From NCBI RefSeq assembly GCF_002094305.1, contig NZ_LWTX01000003.1:310001-374000 (forward strand): a stretch of DNA of 64,000 nucleotides, written 5' to 3'. Below, one piece after another: positions 42,971 to 54,188 of this stretch. Numbering within the stretch: position 1 is the stretch's first letter; the number at the start of each line of letters is the position of its first letter. Source of the DNA: Prescottella equi (lineage in GTDB: Bacteria; Actinomycetota; Actinomycetes; Mycobacteriales; Mycobacteriaceae). The notes under the pieces were generated by a model. That model was given only the letters and a program-made list of their open reading frames with translations, did no database searches and was not told the origin of the DNA. Position numbers and translations under genes: made by a program.

Positions 42971-44416
42971 TCAGGAGTCTGCGCGTCGACTCTCGTCCGA
43001 TGCGGCGGGCTCACGGCGGCTGGACGCTGCGTAGAGCGCGCTGTCCTCGGCCGAACCGTCCGCATCCGTCAACGCATCGATGCGCGCGATCCGAGCGCGA
43101 TCACGCTCGGGATTGATGGTCAGGAACATGACCACTGCACCCACGAGCGTGAGCACGCCGAGAAGCTGGAAGGCCGAGGTGTAACCGTCGACCGGGGTGG
43201 GTGCGGCGTCCACGAGGTACCCGGTGAGCCAGGGGGCGACGATTCCCGAGGACTGGAAAAGCGCGACGAAAACACCGAGAGTGGAAGCGACCTGACGTTC
43301 CGGACTGATGTGCGTGATGGCGACGAACATCAGCGGAAGCACGCCGACGCCGATTCCGTAACCGGTGACGAGCAGGGTCACGACCGCCCACGACGGGCCG
43401 ACGAACGGAATCACGGCCAGGCAGGCACCGCACAGGAGTAGGGCTGCGACGGACACCATGCCCCGAGATGCGCGAACCGTCATGCCACGTACCGAGAGAC
43501 GATCGGTGACGAAGGAGCCGAGCAACATCGCTCCCATACCGGTGACACTCGGCAGTGCGAACAGCAGGCCCGAATTGATGCGGCTGTAGCCGAGGCCCTC
43601 CTCGAAATAGGAAGGCAGCCATGTCAGAACAACCGTGACCATGCCGTAGATCGCGAAGAGGCCGAGCACTCCGCCCCAGAAGGTGGGCAACGCGGCGATT
43701 CGCAGAATGCTCACCCGCTTGACGACCGACTGACCGCTCTCCTTCGCGCGCTCCCGCGCACTGTTCACCGAGTAGGGGCCGTCCTTGCCCACGAAGATCC
43801 AGACGACCGCCCAGATGACGCCGACCAGCATCATGGTGAAGAAGGCCGATTTCCATCCGAACGTCGCGACCACGACCGTCAGAGCCGGCACGACGAGAAT
43901 CTTGGCCACCGAGGACCCGGACGAGACGACGGCGGAGGGGAACCCGCGTTTGCTTTTCGGGAACCAGCCGAATACCGCGACGTTGACCAGTGAAGCGGCC
44001 GGCCCCTCGGCCGCGCCCAGAAGAATTCGACTGACGATCAAGGCACCGAAAGTACCGACCAGTAGAATTGGTATCTGAACGAGGGACCAGAGAAGTGCCA
44101 TTGCCAGCAGCACCCAAACGATCTTCACCCGGTCGGCGATGAAGCCGCCCAGGAGTCCTGTGACGACGAACAGAACGTAGAACACACTCCCGAGCAGACC
44201 GATGTCCGCGTTCGACAGCCCCAGATCTTCTGCCATGGGCCGCGCGACCACACCCAGAACGGCCTTGTCTGCGAAGTTCACGGTGTGCAGGACCATGACG
44301 AGAAGCGTGATGCTCCAAGCGGTTCGTGCTGTCCACGTTCCCGCGGATGTGGAGCCCGCGGGGGTGATGGGGGCCGCGTCGTCACCCGTCGCGTTCCGTC
44401 TGTCAGTGATGCTCAT
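42971..44416 (-). CDS. MFS transporter, carboxylate (ACS-like) type
   Basis: Integral membrane symporter-like protein of 481 aa with about 12 helices. GFIADRVKIVWVLLAMALLWS after helix 2 and RILLGAAEGPAASLVNVAVFGWFPKSKRG after helix 4 are the pattern of the anion:cation symporter branch, which imports organic acids. GGGAG lies 6 bases before ATG 44416. Its place among acyl-CoA catabolic genes suggests it imports the carboxylic acid that the island degrades. A large palindrome lies 75 bases upstream. Confidence 0.87.
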   Translation of the reverse strand: MSITDRRNATGDDAAPITPAGSTSAGTWTARTAWSITLLVMVLHTVNFADKAVLGVVARPMAEDLGLSNADIGLLGSVFYVLFVVTGLLGGFIADRVKIVWVLLAMALLWSLVQIPILLVGTFGALIVSRILLGAAEGPAASLVNVAVFGWFPKSKRGFPSAVVSSGSSVAKILVVPALTVVVATFGWKSAFFTMMLVGVIWAVVWIFVGKDGPYSVNSARERAKESGQSVVKRVSILRIAALPTFWGGVLGLFAIYGMVTVVLTWLPSYFEEGLGYSRINSGLLFALPSVTGMGAMLLGSFVTDRLSVRGMTVRASRGMVSVAALLLCGACLAVIPFVGPSWAVVTLLVTGYGIGVGVLPLMFVAITHISPERQVASTLGVFVALFQSSGIVAPWLTGYLVDAAPTPVDGYTSAFQLLGVLTLVGAVVMFLTINPERDRARIARIDALTDADGSAEDSALYAASSRREPAASDESRRADS

Positions 44417-44490
44417 GCAGCGCTCCCACCTGGTCGGTTGTGACTGTGCTCATAACAGTCAATTGAAATGGTGCGCATCACAGAGGACAA

Positions 44491-44527
44491 ATATCGGCGA
44501 CCTATCGCAATGATAGGCCGCCGATAT
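44491..44527. promoter_or_regulatory. 37-base near-perfect palindrome upstream of the MFS gene
   Basis: ATATCGGCG-A-CCTATC-GCAAT-GATAGG-C-CGCCGATAT pairs over 16 positions with one mismatch. It lies 75 bases upstream of the MFS start and 120 bases past the end of the fused acyl-CoA dehydrogenase gene, both on the minus strand. It could terminate the upstream operon or be an operator for the transporter. Confidence 0.55.
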
Positions 44528-44646
44528 GCCTCGGGTCAGTCTGCCGGAATTCGCCGGGAAGCTTTTTCGCAGCGGGAACGCACGATAATTCACCGAAGAA
44601 TCGCTTCCCGGAACTGGCATTCGTGCGCCGAAATGGATGGGCACCC

Positions 44647-46953
44647 CTACTTCGGAAGCCCCAGCAGGCGTTCGCCGATGATGTTGCGCTGGATCTGGTT
44701 GGAACCCCGCGCGATACGGCGCCCACGGCTCTCCAGGAACACACGTTGCAGCGAGTCCAGCTCGTATCCGTCTCCCGCAGGCCGGCTCAGAGCCGAGGCT
44801 CCGAGCAGTTCCAACGCGACCGAACCGAACTCGCAGTGGTACTCCGACCAATTGAGCTTGTCGATCGCCAACAGATCCTCGACGTTCTCTCCCGCGACGA
44901 TGCGGGCACTGATGCCGGATCCGACGGCGCGCATCAGCTCCACCTCCACAGCGAGGTCGGCCAATCGCTGCCGGACGCCGTCGTCGCCGAGTCTGTCCTT
45001 CTCGTCGAGACGGCGGATCAAGGTTCCCAGCTCGTGGCGGTAGCCGACATACTGTGTCGCCGCCTTGCCTGCCCGCTCAGCTCCCAGTGTCGTCATCGCC
45101 ACCGCCCAACCGTTACCGAGGCCTCCGACGACGTCGTCCAGCGATGCCCGCGCATCGGTGATCTTCTCCTGCGCGAAGCCACGATCGCCGGAAGCCATCC
45201 GGATGGGACTCACCTCGAAACCGTTGTCCTCCATCGACACCAACACGAAGGAGATACCCCGATGCTTCGGCGCGTCACGGTCGGTGCGGCACAGGAGGAA
45301 CATCATGTTCGCCTGATCCGCGTTGCTGGTCCAGATCTTGTCACCACGAATTCGCAACTCGTCGCGCTCGATGGTGCCGGTGGCGCGCAGCGAGGCCAGG
45401 TCCGATCCGCTCTCGGGCTCGGAGAACCCCTGGCACCAGGTGTCCTCACCCGAGAGGATGCGGGGCAGAAACCTGCGTTTCTGGTCCGCGGTCCCGTGCG
45501 CCAAAAGCGACGGGGCCAGCAGCATCTCGCCCATGCCCAGTTGCGGACGTCGGAGCCCTGCGCGAGCGAATTCCTCTTCCACGACGAGGATCTCGGCTGG
45601 CGACAACTCACGGCCGCCGTACTCCTCGGGCCAGGACAGGCACAGCCATCGACCCTTCCGCAGGAGGTCGATCCAGTGCGCCTCCGCGGCGGTCTCGCGG
45701 TGGGCGAACGGTTCCTGCGCGTACTCCAGCGGGACACCATGAGATACGTTGTCGGACAACCAGGTACGCACCTCCGCCCGTAGTTGCGCAAGCACGTCGG
45801 GTTCGTAGGGCCGCACTGGAGCTGCGGTACTCGTGCTGCCGTCGAGAACGAAGGAGATCAAGCGTTCGCGGTGCCACGCGGGCGAGCCGAACAACAACTG
45901 ATCCGTCTTCGCGCGCTTGAGGTGCACGTGGGCCTCGTGCTCCCACGTGAACCCGATCGCGCCGTGCAGCTGAATCGCCTCTCCCGCGATCTGCAGGTAT
46001 CGGTCCGACCCCGCGACGCTGAGGAGGCTCGCCATCATCGCCAGGTTCTGCCCATCGGTGTCCGCAGCCTCCGCCGCGACATAGACGGCGGCGGCGATCG
46101 GCTCGAGCGTACGAACCAGGTCCGCCAGCCCGTGCTTCACCGCCTGGGCGGCCCCGACCGGTCGACCGAACTGGTGCCGAGTCTTGGCGTAGTCGACAGT
46201 CAGCTCCAGACAACGTCGAGCGCCGCCGACGCGTTCGGCCGCCTGCACGACGAGCGCCTTGTCGAGGGCGCGCGACAGCGAGGCGGAGACATCTCCCGGG
46301 CGGCTCACACGTTGCGCTACGACACCGCCGAACGTCATCGTGCTCAGCGGCCGGGTCTGATCCAACGAGGGTTCGCGGCGACACGTGAGGTCGGCTGACG
46401 CGGGATCCACGACGAAGAGCGCGAGCCCGTCCTCGCTCCGGGCAGCGACGACGACGGTGTCGGCGCAGTGTCCGAAGATCACATGGTGGGCCGTCCCTTC
46501 GAGTCTCCAGCCGCCGTCAGCGGCATGCGCGCGCACCGACTCGGCGCCGGCGCGGAGCCATCCGTCGGAGTCGGCGAATGCGAGACACCCGATGCGTGTT
46601 CCTGCCGCGAGCTCCGGCAACAGATCTCGGGCCTGCTCGTCCTCGATGCAGTCGACCAACGCCAGCGTCGTGAGCACCGAACTCGCGAAGAAGGGACTGC
46701 ACGTCGCGAAGCGACCGAACTCCTCCGCGACCACCACGACGTCCCCGATGCCCGCGCCCGCGCCGCCGTACTGCTCGCCGACCAGCAGTCCCTGCAGTTC
46801 GAGTTGGTCCGCCATCGTCGCCCAGTCCTGGGGGCGATATCCGAGGTCGGTCTCCTGGAGGGCCAGCATGTCGGTCGCGTCACTCGTCCGTGACAGGTAC
46901 TCGCGGACCGCCGCACGCAGTGCGCGGTGCTCCGCGGTTGTCGTCATAGCCAT
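44647..46953 (-). CDS. double-length acyl-CoA dehydrogenase (two fused ACAD domains)
   Basis: Flavoprotein of 768 aa containing two complete ACAD-like halves. Half 1 (1-370) has QYGGAGAGIGDVVVVAEEFGR, TRHQFGRPVGAAQAVKH and an AIQLHGAIGFTWEH end. Half 2 (about 390-768) has EYGGRELSPAEILVVEEEFAR, CQGFSEPESGSDLASLRA and the GSNQIQRNIIGERLLG ending. The arrangement parallels the heteromeric alpha-beta dehydrogenases of actinobacterial steroid degradation, and fused examples such as FadE34 are known. Bulky or ring-containing acyl-CoA substrates are therefore likely. GAAGGA lies 7 bases before ATG 46953. It is last of the five-gene thiolase operon, whose preceding gene starts at 47680. Confidence 0.88.
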   Translation of the reverse strand: MAMTTTAEHRALRAAVREYLSRTSDATDMLALQETDLGYRPQDWATMADQLELQGLLVGEQYGGAGAGIGDVVVVAEEFGRFATCSPFFASSVLTTLALVDCIEDEQARDLLPELAAGTRIGCLAFADSDGWLRAGAESVRAHAADGGWRLEGTAHHVIFGHCADTVVVAARSEDGLALFVVDPASADLTCRREPSLDQTRPLSTMTFGGVVAQRVSRPGDVSASLSRALDKALVVQAAERVGGARRCLELTVDYAKTRHQFGRPVGAAQAVKHGLADLVRTLEPIAAAVYVAAEAADTDGQNLAMMASLLSVAGSDRYLQIAGEAIQLHGAIGFTWEHEAHVHLKRAKTDQLLFGSPAWHRERLISFVLDGSTSTAAPVRPYEPDVLAQLRAEVRTWLSDNVSHGVPLEYAQEPFAHRETAAEAHWIDLLRKGRWLCLSWPEEYGGRELSPAEILVVEEEFARAGLRRPQLGMGEMLLAPSLLAHGTADQKRRFLPRILSGEDTWCQGFSEPESGSDLASLRATGTIERDELRIRGDKIWTSNADQANMMFLLCRTDRDAPKHRGISFVLVSMEDNGFEVSPIRMASGDRGFAQEKITDARASLDDVVGGLGNGWAVAMTTLGAERAGKAATQYVGYRHELGTLIRRLDEKDRLGDDGVRQRLADLAVEVELMRAVGSGISARIVAGENVEDLLAIDKLNWSEYHCEFGSVALELLGASALSRPAGDGYELDSLQRVFLESRGRRIARGSNQIQRNIIGERLLGLPK

Positions 46954-47017
46954 TCGGTATTCCTTCGTAATTCTCTACAACACAGGGGATCTGCAGGAGC
47001 GCGGGGGACCGGTCGAT

Positions 47018-47679
47018 TCACCTCGGTTCCGGACCGCCGGCCGCAATCGACCTCTTCATCGCGGCTCCCGCACTCGCGGGATAGCCGGCGATCCCCTCTG
47101 CGAGCGCCGTCGCCCGTTCCAGAACCTCCCCGTCCGGGACCACCGCGTAGGCGATGTTGCGGCGCAGAAGGTCCGGGCCGTACTGCCGCTCACACGCGAG
47201 CGTGAGCTGCAACGCCTGGTTCGGGCTGTACTTGGCGAGCAGCCACCGCAGATTGTTCGGCGCGGCGATGCCCATCCGGGCCTCGCCGATCTCGAGAAAC
47301 GACCGCTCCCCGACCACGAGCAGATCGCACGCGAGCGCGACGGCCGCCGCACCGTTCACAGCCGCTCGCTCGAGCGCGCCCACCAGGGGCTTGTCCAGTC
47401 GCGACAGGTTGCGGTGCAGATCTTCGATCGCCGCCGAGATCGCGGGCCCGTCCGACTGCATCTCGACGAGATCCACTCCCGCGCTGAAGCAGCCGCCGGC
47501 CCCGTACAGCAGAACGGAGGTGACGGAGTCGTTCGCCTGGGCCTCACGGATCGCCTCGGCGAGCCGAGCCACCATCGGGACCGTCAGCGCGTTCCTCCGC
47601 TCGGGACGGTGCAACTCGATGTCCAGGCGACCGCTCCGGTGGTGCCGGACCCGCACGTCCCCTCTCGATGCTGCGGTCA

Positions 47680-47680
<1 letters not shown>
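47018..47680 (-). CDS. crotonase-family enoyl-CoA hydratase/isomerase
   Basis: Short crotonase of 220 aa. It has the oxyanion segments GCFSAGVDLVEMQ and AAVNGAAAVALACD, but the second replaces the usual GG of family members with AA. It lacks the last 30-40 residues of a full-length crotonase. Its ATG overlaps the stop of the nitronate-monooxygenase-like gene as ATGA. Hydratase, isomerase and ring-hydrolase roles are all possible. Confidence 0.78.
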
Positions 47681-49838
<2,158 letters not shown>

Positions 49839-49865
49839 TTTGACCGACTTTCTGTATCGCGACCG

Positions 49866-50999
49866 TCAGAGCAGCTCGAAGATCGTGGCGTTGGCCATGC
49901 CGCCGCCCTCACACATCGTCTGCAATCCGTATCGGATGTCGTTGTCCCGCATGTGATTGATCAAGCGTGCCGTCAGGACGGCACCGGATGCGCCGAGTGG
50001 ATGCCCGAGGGCGATCGCACCCCCGGCCGGGTTCACCAAGGCCGGATCGGCGCCGGTTTCGGCTATCCAGGCGAGGGGAATCGGGGCGAAGGCCTCGTTG
50101 ACCTCGAAGGCGCCGATGTCGGCGATCGCCAGGCCCGAGCGCTCGAGCACCTTCGCGGTGGCCGGTATCGGGCCGGTCAGCATGATCACGGGATCGTCGC
50201 CGACGGTCACGGCGGTGTGGATCCGCGCAATCGGCTTCAAGCCCAGCTTCCGTGCGTGCTCGCTGGTCGTCACCAACAGCGCGCCCGCACCGTCCGAGAT
50301 CTGCGAGGCGTTGCCGGCGTGGATGACTCCGTCGGCCCGGAAGGGCGTCTTCAGACTCGCGAGAGTGTCCGCGGTGGTGCCGATCCGGATGCCCTCGTCC
50401 GCCGAAGCTGCGCCGGGTACGGGGACGATCTGCGAGTCGAAAGCGCCGGACTTGGCTGCCTGGGCGGCCTTTTCGTGCGAGTGAGCCGCATACTCGTCCA
50501 GTCGGCGGCGAGGAAGGTCCCACTGCGCCGCGATCATCTCGGCCCCGAGCCCCTGGTTGAACGTGTCCACGGCGAAGCGGTCCAGGACCGTCTGCCCGAA
50601 GGGAAATCCGGATTGCCGGCTGGTGCCCATGGGTACGCGGGACATCGATTCGACACCGCCGGCGACCGCGACGTCGTAGTGGCCGGCGATCACCCCGGCA
50701 GCCGCGAAGTGCAGCGCCTGCTGGCTCGATCCGCACTGACGGTCGACGGTCGTCGCGGGGACGGAGACCGGCCACCCTGCGGCGAGCACTCCACTGCGGC
50801 CGATGTTGTTGGCCTGGTCTCCGACCTGGCCCACGCAACCCCACACCACGTCGTCGACGAGGCCAGGGTCGATTCCCGTACGCTCCGGCAGAGCCCTCAG
50901 CACATGCGCGGACAGGTCCGCGGGGTGCACCCCTGCCAGAGAACCGTTGCGCTTTCCGATGGGTGTTCGTACCGCATCGACGATGACTGCGTCCCGCAC
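49866..50999 (-). CDS. acetyl-CoA C-acyltransferase (thiolase)
   Basis: Degradative thiolase of 377 aa cleaving 3-oxoacyl-CoA. The nucleophile lies in VDRQCGSSQQ, and the C-terminal motifs GGAIALGHPLGASGA (His) and CEGGGMANA (Cys) are intact. GTG 50999 has AAGGAG 4 bases upstream. It is the first gene of the operon that continues through ACAD, the NPD-like flavoprotein, crotonase and fused ACAD. Confidence 0.94.
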   Translation of the reverse strand: MRDAVIVDAVRTPIGKRNGSLAGVHPADLSAHVLRALPERTGIDPGLVDDVVWGCVGQVGDQANNIGRSGVLAAGWPVSVPATTVDRQCGSSQQALHFAAAGVIAGHYDVAVAGGVESMSRVPMGTSRQSGFPFGQTVLDRFAVDTFNQGLGAEMIAAQWDLPRRRLDEYAAHSHEKAAQAAKSGAFDSQIVPVPGAASADEGIRIGTTADTLASLKTPFRADGVIHAGNASQISDGAGALLVTTSEHARKLGLKPIARIHTAVTVGDDPVIMLTGPIPATAKVLERSGLAIADIGAFEVNEAFAPIPLAWIAETGADPALVNPAGGAIALGHPLGASGAVLTARLINHMRDNDIRYGLQTMCEGGGMANATIFELL

Positions 51000-51141
51000 T
51001 GCTTGCTCCTTCGTGCTGCTTGATTCGTCTCTGACTCAAACCAATCAGGTCCACACGTGCCGTACAAAGACGTAACTGCGATGCGACCCATCGGATGGGG
51101 TTATGGGCGCCGTGACAGCCCGCCCACGGGGATGTCCGCGG

Positions 51142-52332
51142 TCAGAGTTCCCGCCGGAGAACGCCGGCCTGCTCCATCGAATCAAGCTCCGCAGCACTGT
51201 ATCCGGCCTCGGTGGCCACCGAGTGCGAGTGCTCACCCAGGCGCGGCACTCTTCGCACACTACGGTCGGGGTCCGCGCCCAATCGGAAGGGAAGCCTCAC
51301 GACGTCGAACGACGAACCGTCGAAATGCTCTCCACTCGTGAACATCTCACCCGCTACGACATCTTCCGAGGCACGAACCTGGTCGTAGGTCCGGACGGCT
51401 CCGACGACGAGTCCGTTGGTCGAGAGAAGTTGCACGCATTCTTCGCTCGTGCGCCCGCTCAGTGCGCTGGACAGCTCCCGGAGCAGCTCGTCGCGGTGAG
51501 CAACTCGCGCGTCGTTGTCGACGAACCGCGGGTCGGTGGAGAGCTCCGGGCGCCCGAGTACCTCGCACAGACGCGGCCAGTGGTGCGCGGAGTAGCCGGA
51601 CAGAACGATGTGGCCGTCCGCCGTCTCGATCAGATCGGCGGCCGGGGCGACACCCGGCTGGGCGTTTCCGCGCCGGCGGGGTGCCGTCCCTGTGATCGAG
51701 TGCCCGGTCCAGTCGGAAGACTGCAGGTGCAGCGCGACCTCGAGCAGCGACACCTCGACCGTTGCCACCCGCCCGAACCGTTCCCGGTCGAGAAGCGCGG
51801 CCAGGACGGCCTCCGTGAGGACATGTGCTGCAGCGGCATCCACGATGGTCGTACCCACCTTAAGCGGGGGCCCGTCGGCGGTTCCGGTGATGGACATCAG
51901 ACCACTCTCGGCTTGTGCCGCGATGTCCAGACCGGGACGGTTGCGGGAGGGGCCGCGCAGTCCGAACCCGCTGACCGTCGCATAGATGATCCGCGGGTTC
52001 AGTTCCCGGGCCCGTTCCGGTCCGAGGCCGAGCGCCGACATCGCACCGGGACGCATGTTCTGGATGAGCACGTCCGCGTCGGCGATCAGGCGTTCGGCGA
52101 GCTCCAGGCCGCGTGGGTCCTTGAGGTCCACCGCGATCGAACGCTTTCCCCGGTTGTAGGCGCGAAGAATGGCCTCACCGAACGACGTGCCGGTGCGAAC
52201 CCAGTCACCCTGTAGCGGTTCCACCTTGATCACGTCGGCACCGAGGTCCACCAGGGCCTGCGATGCGCCGGGCGCGGCGACGAACTGGCCGAAGTCGAGT
52301 ACACGGATTCCCTCGAGTGGGCTGTGGATCAT
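51142..52332 (-). CDS. class III (CaiB/BaiF) CoA-transferase
   Basis: Formyl-CoA-transferase-family protein of 396 aa that moves CoA from an acyl-CoA to a carboxylic acid. The start IRVLDFGQFVAAPGASQALVDLGADVIKVE and the segment NRGKRSIAVDLKDPRG are diagnostic. The catalytic Asp is expected in the RPGLDIAAQAESG region, where D is present. It could activate the island's substrate, since no acyl-CoA ligase is seen nearby. ATG 52332 gives the normal N-terminus; the frame extends to 52461. A LysR gene lies upstream, same strand. Confidence 0.9.
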   Translation of the reverse strand: MIHSPLEGIRVLDFGQFVAAPGASQALVDLGADVIKVEPLQGDWVRTGTSFGEAILRAYNRGKRSIAVDLKDPRGLELAERLIADADVLIQNMRPGAMSALGLGPERARELNPRIIYATVSGFGLRGPSRNRPGLDIAAQAESGLMSITGTADGPPLKVGTTIVDAAAAHVLTEAVLAALLDRERFGRVATVEVSLLEVALHLQSSDWTGHSITGTAPRRRGNAQPGVAPAADLIETADGHIVLSGYSAHHWPRLCEVLGRPELSTDPRFVDNDARVAHRDELLRELSSALSGRTSEECVQLLSTNGLVVGAVRTYDQVRASEDVVAGEMFTSGEHFDGSSFDVVRLPFRLGADPDRSVRRVPRLGEHSHSVATEAGYSAAELDSMEQAGVLRREL

Positions 52333-52502
52333 GATCGTCCGATCTGTCGACGAAGGGGAGTCGAGAAGGCGACACGCATCGCGCGGCGACTCCGCCGCGC
52401 GCCGGTGCCGATGCACCATGCGGGGCTCCTCGTTCGACGACCCTACGATCGAACAGCTCATAGGTATAGACCCAGTTGCCCGATACGAAGTATCGGATCT
52501 GC

Positions 52503-53387
52503 TTATAACTTCGGCGTTGATTCACGTATCAGAGCCACGAACGAACTCGCCGAGGGCGACAGGTCTTCCGAGCGGAAATAGAAGGCGTGGGCGGTTGGTA
52601 TGTCTGCGTCCAACGGTCTCACGACCGCCCCCAACCGCTCCGCGATCTCCGCCTCTGTGCCGTGGAGAAGGGTGCCTCCGACGCCGGCGAGGATCAGGGG
52701 GATCAGCATGTGGCGGTGCGCGGTCTCCAGCACCGGGACGACGCTACCCAGTCCCTGGGCGGCGAGCAGCCGGTTCAGGTGCGAGCGTCCGATCGCGCCT
52801 GGCGACGGCGCGGTGATGAGATCGTGCGAGACGAACTCGTCCAGCCGCAGAGGGCGTTCGGCGAGGCGAGTTCCGGGTGGGAACACCGCCACGAGCGGTC
52901 GTTCCCCGAGGGGGATCTCGGCAAAGCCCGTCGCCGCCGGCGGGTGCTCCGCGAGCAGCAGTTCGATCTCGCCTCTCGCAAGCGCGTCGAAACCGCGGGC
53001 ACCGGGCTGCACGTTCCGAATACGAATCGTTACACCGGGGTGACGGGCCCGATGTAGCCGGACCAGGTCGACGAGCGGGTCCACCGCGAGATTGACAGCA
53101 CTGCCGACGTCGAGTTCCCCCGAACGAAGCTCGGAGATCTCCTTGATTGCCCAGTGGGCGGCGTCCATCGCACGCAGCGCCGCCCGGGCAGGTCCGACGA
53201 GCGCCCGACCACTCGACGTGGGGCTCATGCCACGTCCCCGGGTGAACAGCGTGCAGTCGAGTTCCCGCTCGAGTTCCTGGACGGTCTGGGACACCGACGG
53301 CTGGCTCAGTCCCAGCCGCCGAGCGGCGGCCGAGATCGAGCCCTCGTCCACGACGGAAAGAAAGTGCACGAGATGGCGCTTGTCCAT
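52503..53387 (-). CDS. LysR-family regulator
   Basis: LysR-type regulator of 294 aa with HTH residues 1-60 (LVHFLSVVDEGSISAAARRLGLSQPSVSQTV) and an effector domain from about 90. It resembles the two LysR proteins at 38818 and 39828, including LAVDP-L and RARHPGV segments shared with the former. It lies directly upstream of the CoA-transferase gene on the same strand and probably regulates it and the downstream operon. Confidence 0.87.
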   Translation of the reverse strand: MDKRHLVHFLSVVDEGSISAAARRLGLSQPSVSQTVQELERELDCTLFTRGRGMSPTSSGRALVGPARAALRAMDAAHWAIKEISELRSGELDVGSAVNLAVDPLVDLVRLHRARHPGVTIRIRNVQPGARGFDALARGEIELLLAEHPPAATGFAEIPLGERPLVAVFPPGTRLAERPLRLDEFVSHDLITAPSPGAIGRSHLNRLLAAQGLGSVVPVLETAHRHMLIPLILAGVGGTLLHGTEAEIAERLGAVVRPLDADIPTAHAFYFRSEDLSPSASSFVALIRESTPKL

Positions 53388-53429
53388 GGAAGAAGGTTTA
53401 CATCCTCCACCCGCTCAGTTCCAGCGGAT

Positions 53430-54188
53430 CTACGCCATCTTGGAGACCACCGACAGCGGCAGCACCTTCATCGCCATCGACACCGGAAGCCACGGCCACG
53501 CCGGGACGTACGCCTTGTGTGGTTCCTTCTCGATGGCGGCGGCGAGAGCACGGCAGCCGGTCTCGGTGTCGACGATGAACGGCACCTTCTTCACCTTCTC
53601 GTTGATCTCCGAACGGATGAAGCCGGGGAAGATGGTGCTGACGTCGATGCCGGTCTTTGCGAGGTCCGCGCGCATGCCCTCGCCGAGCGCCGCGACCCCG
53701 GCCTTCGACGCCGCGTACGTGGTGAGGTTGCGGGGCATGCCGCGCATCGCACTCACCGACGAGATCAGTACCACGTGACCGGCGTTGCGCGGGCGGAACA
53801 ACTCGAGCGCCGCCTCGCTCTGCGCGAGTGCACCGAGGAAGTTCGTGCGTGCCGTCTGCACGTTCGCGCGAAAGTAGCCGGTGCCCAACGGTTGTCCCTT
53901 GCCGAGGCCGGCGTTGACGATTACCCGGTCCAGGCCGCCGAGTTCATCGTCGAACTCCCGGAACACGCCGAACACCTCGTCGGGGACGTCGACGTCGAGC
54001 TTTCTGATCGCGACCGTGATCTGCGGGTGCGCCGCGAGCAGTTCGCCGCGCAGCTCCTCGAGCCGTTCGGTGCGCCGGGCTGCGAGCGCGAGATTGCGCC
54101 CGCGGGCGGCGAATTCACGAGCCATGCCGCGTCCGAGGCCGGAGCTGGCGCCGGTGATGAGAATGTTCCTGCGAGGCGTGCGGCTCAC
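53430..54188 (-). CDS. SDR-family oxidoreductase (LvaD-like position)
   Basis: Classical SDR of 252 aa. Cofactor loop TGASSGLG near residue 12, NAG in VIVNAGLG, and the active site SSVSAM...YAASK are intact. The C-terminal helix segment WPWLPVSMAMKVLPLSVV is hydrophobic and may associate with the membrane. Its ATG overlaps the stop of the kinase gene as ATGA. In the operon with an ACAD and an APH-fold kinase it could reduce 4-oxoacyl-CoA to 4-hydroxyacyl-CoA, as LvaD does in levulinate catabolism; this is inferred from context only. Confidence 0.85.
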   Translation of the reverse strand: MSRTPRRNILITGASSGLGRGMAREFAARGRNLALAARRTERLEELRGELLAAHPQITVAIRKLDVDVPDEVFGVFREFDDELGGLDRVIVNAGLGKGQPLGTGYFRANVQTARTNFLGALAQSEAALELFRPRNAGHVVLISSVSAMRGMPRNLTTYAASKAGVAALGEGMRADLAKTGIDVSTIFPGFIRSEINEKVKKVPFIVDTETGCRALAAAIEKEPHKAYVPAWPWLPVSMAMKVLPLSVVSKMA

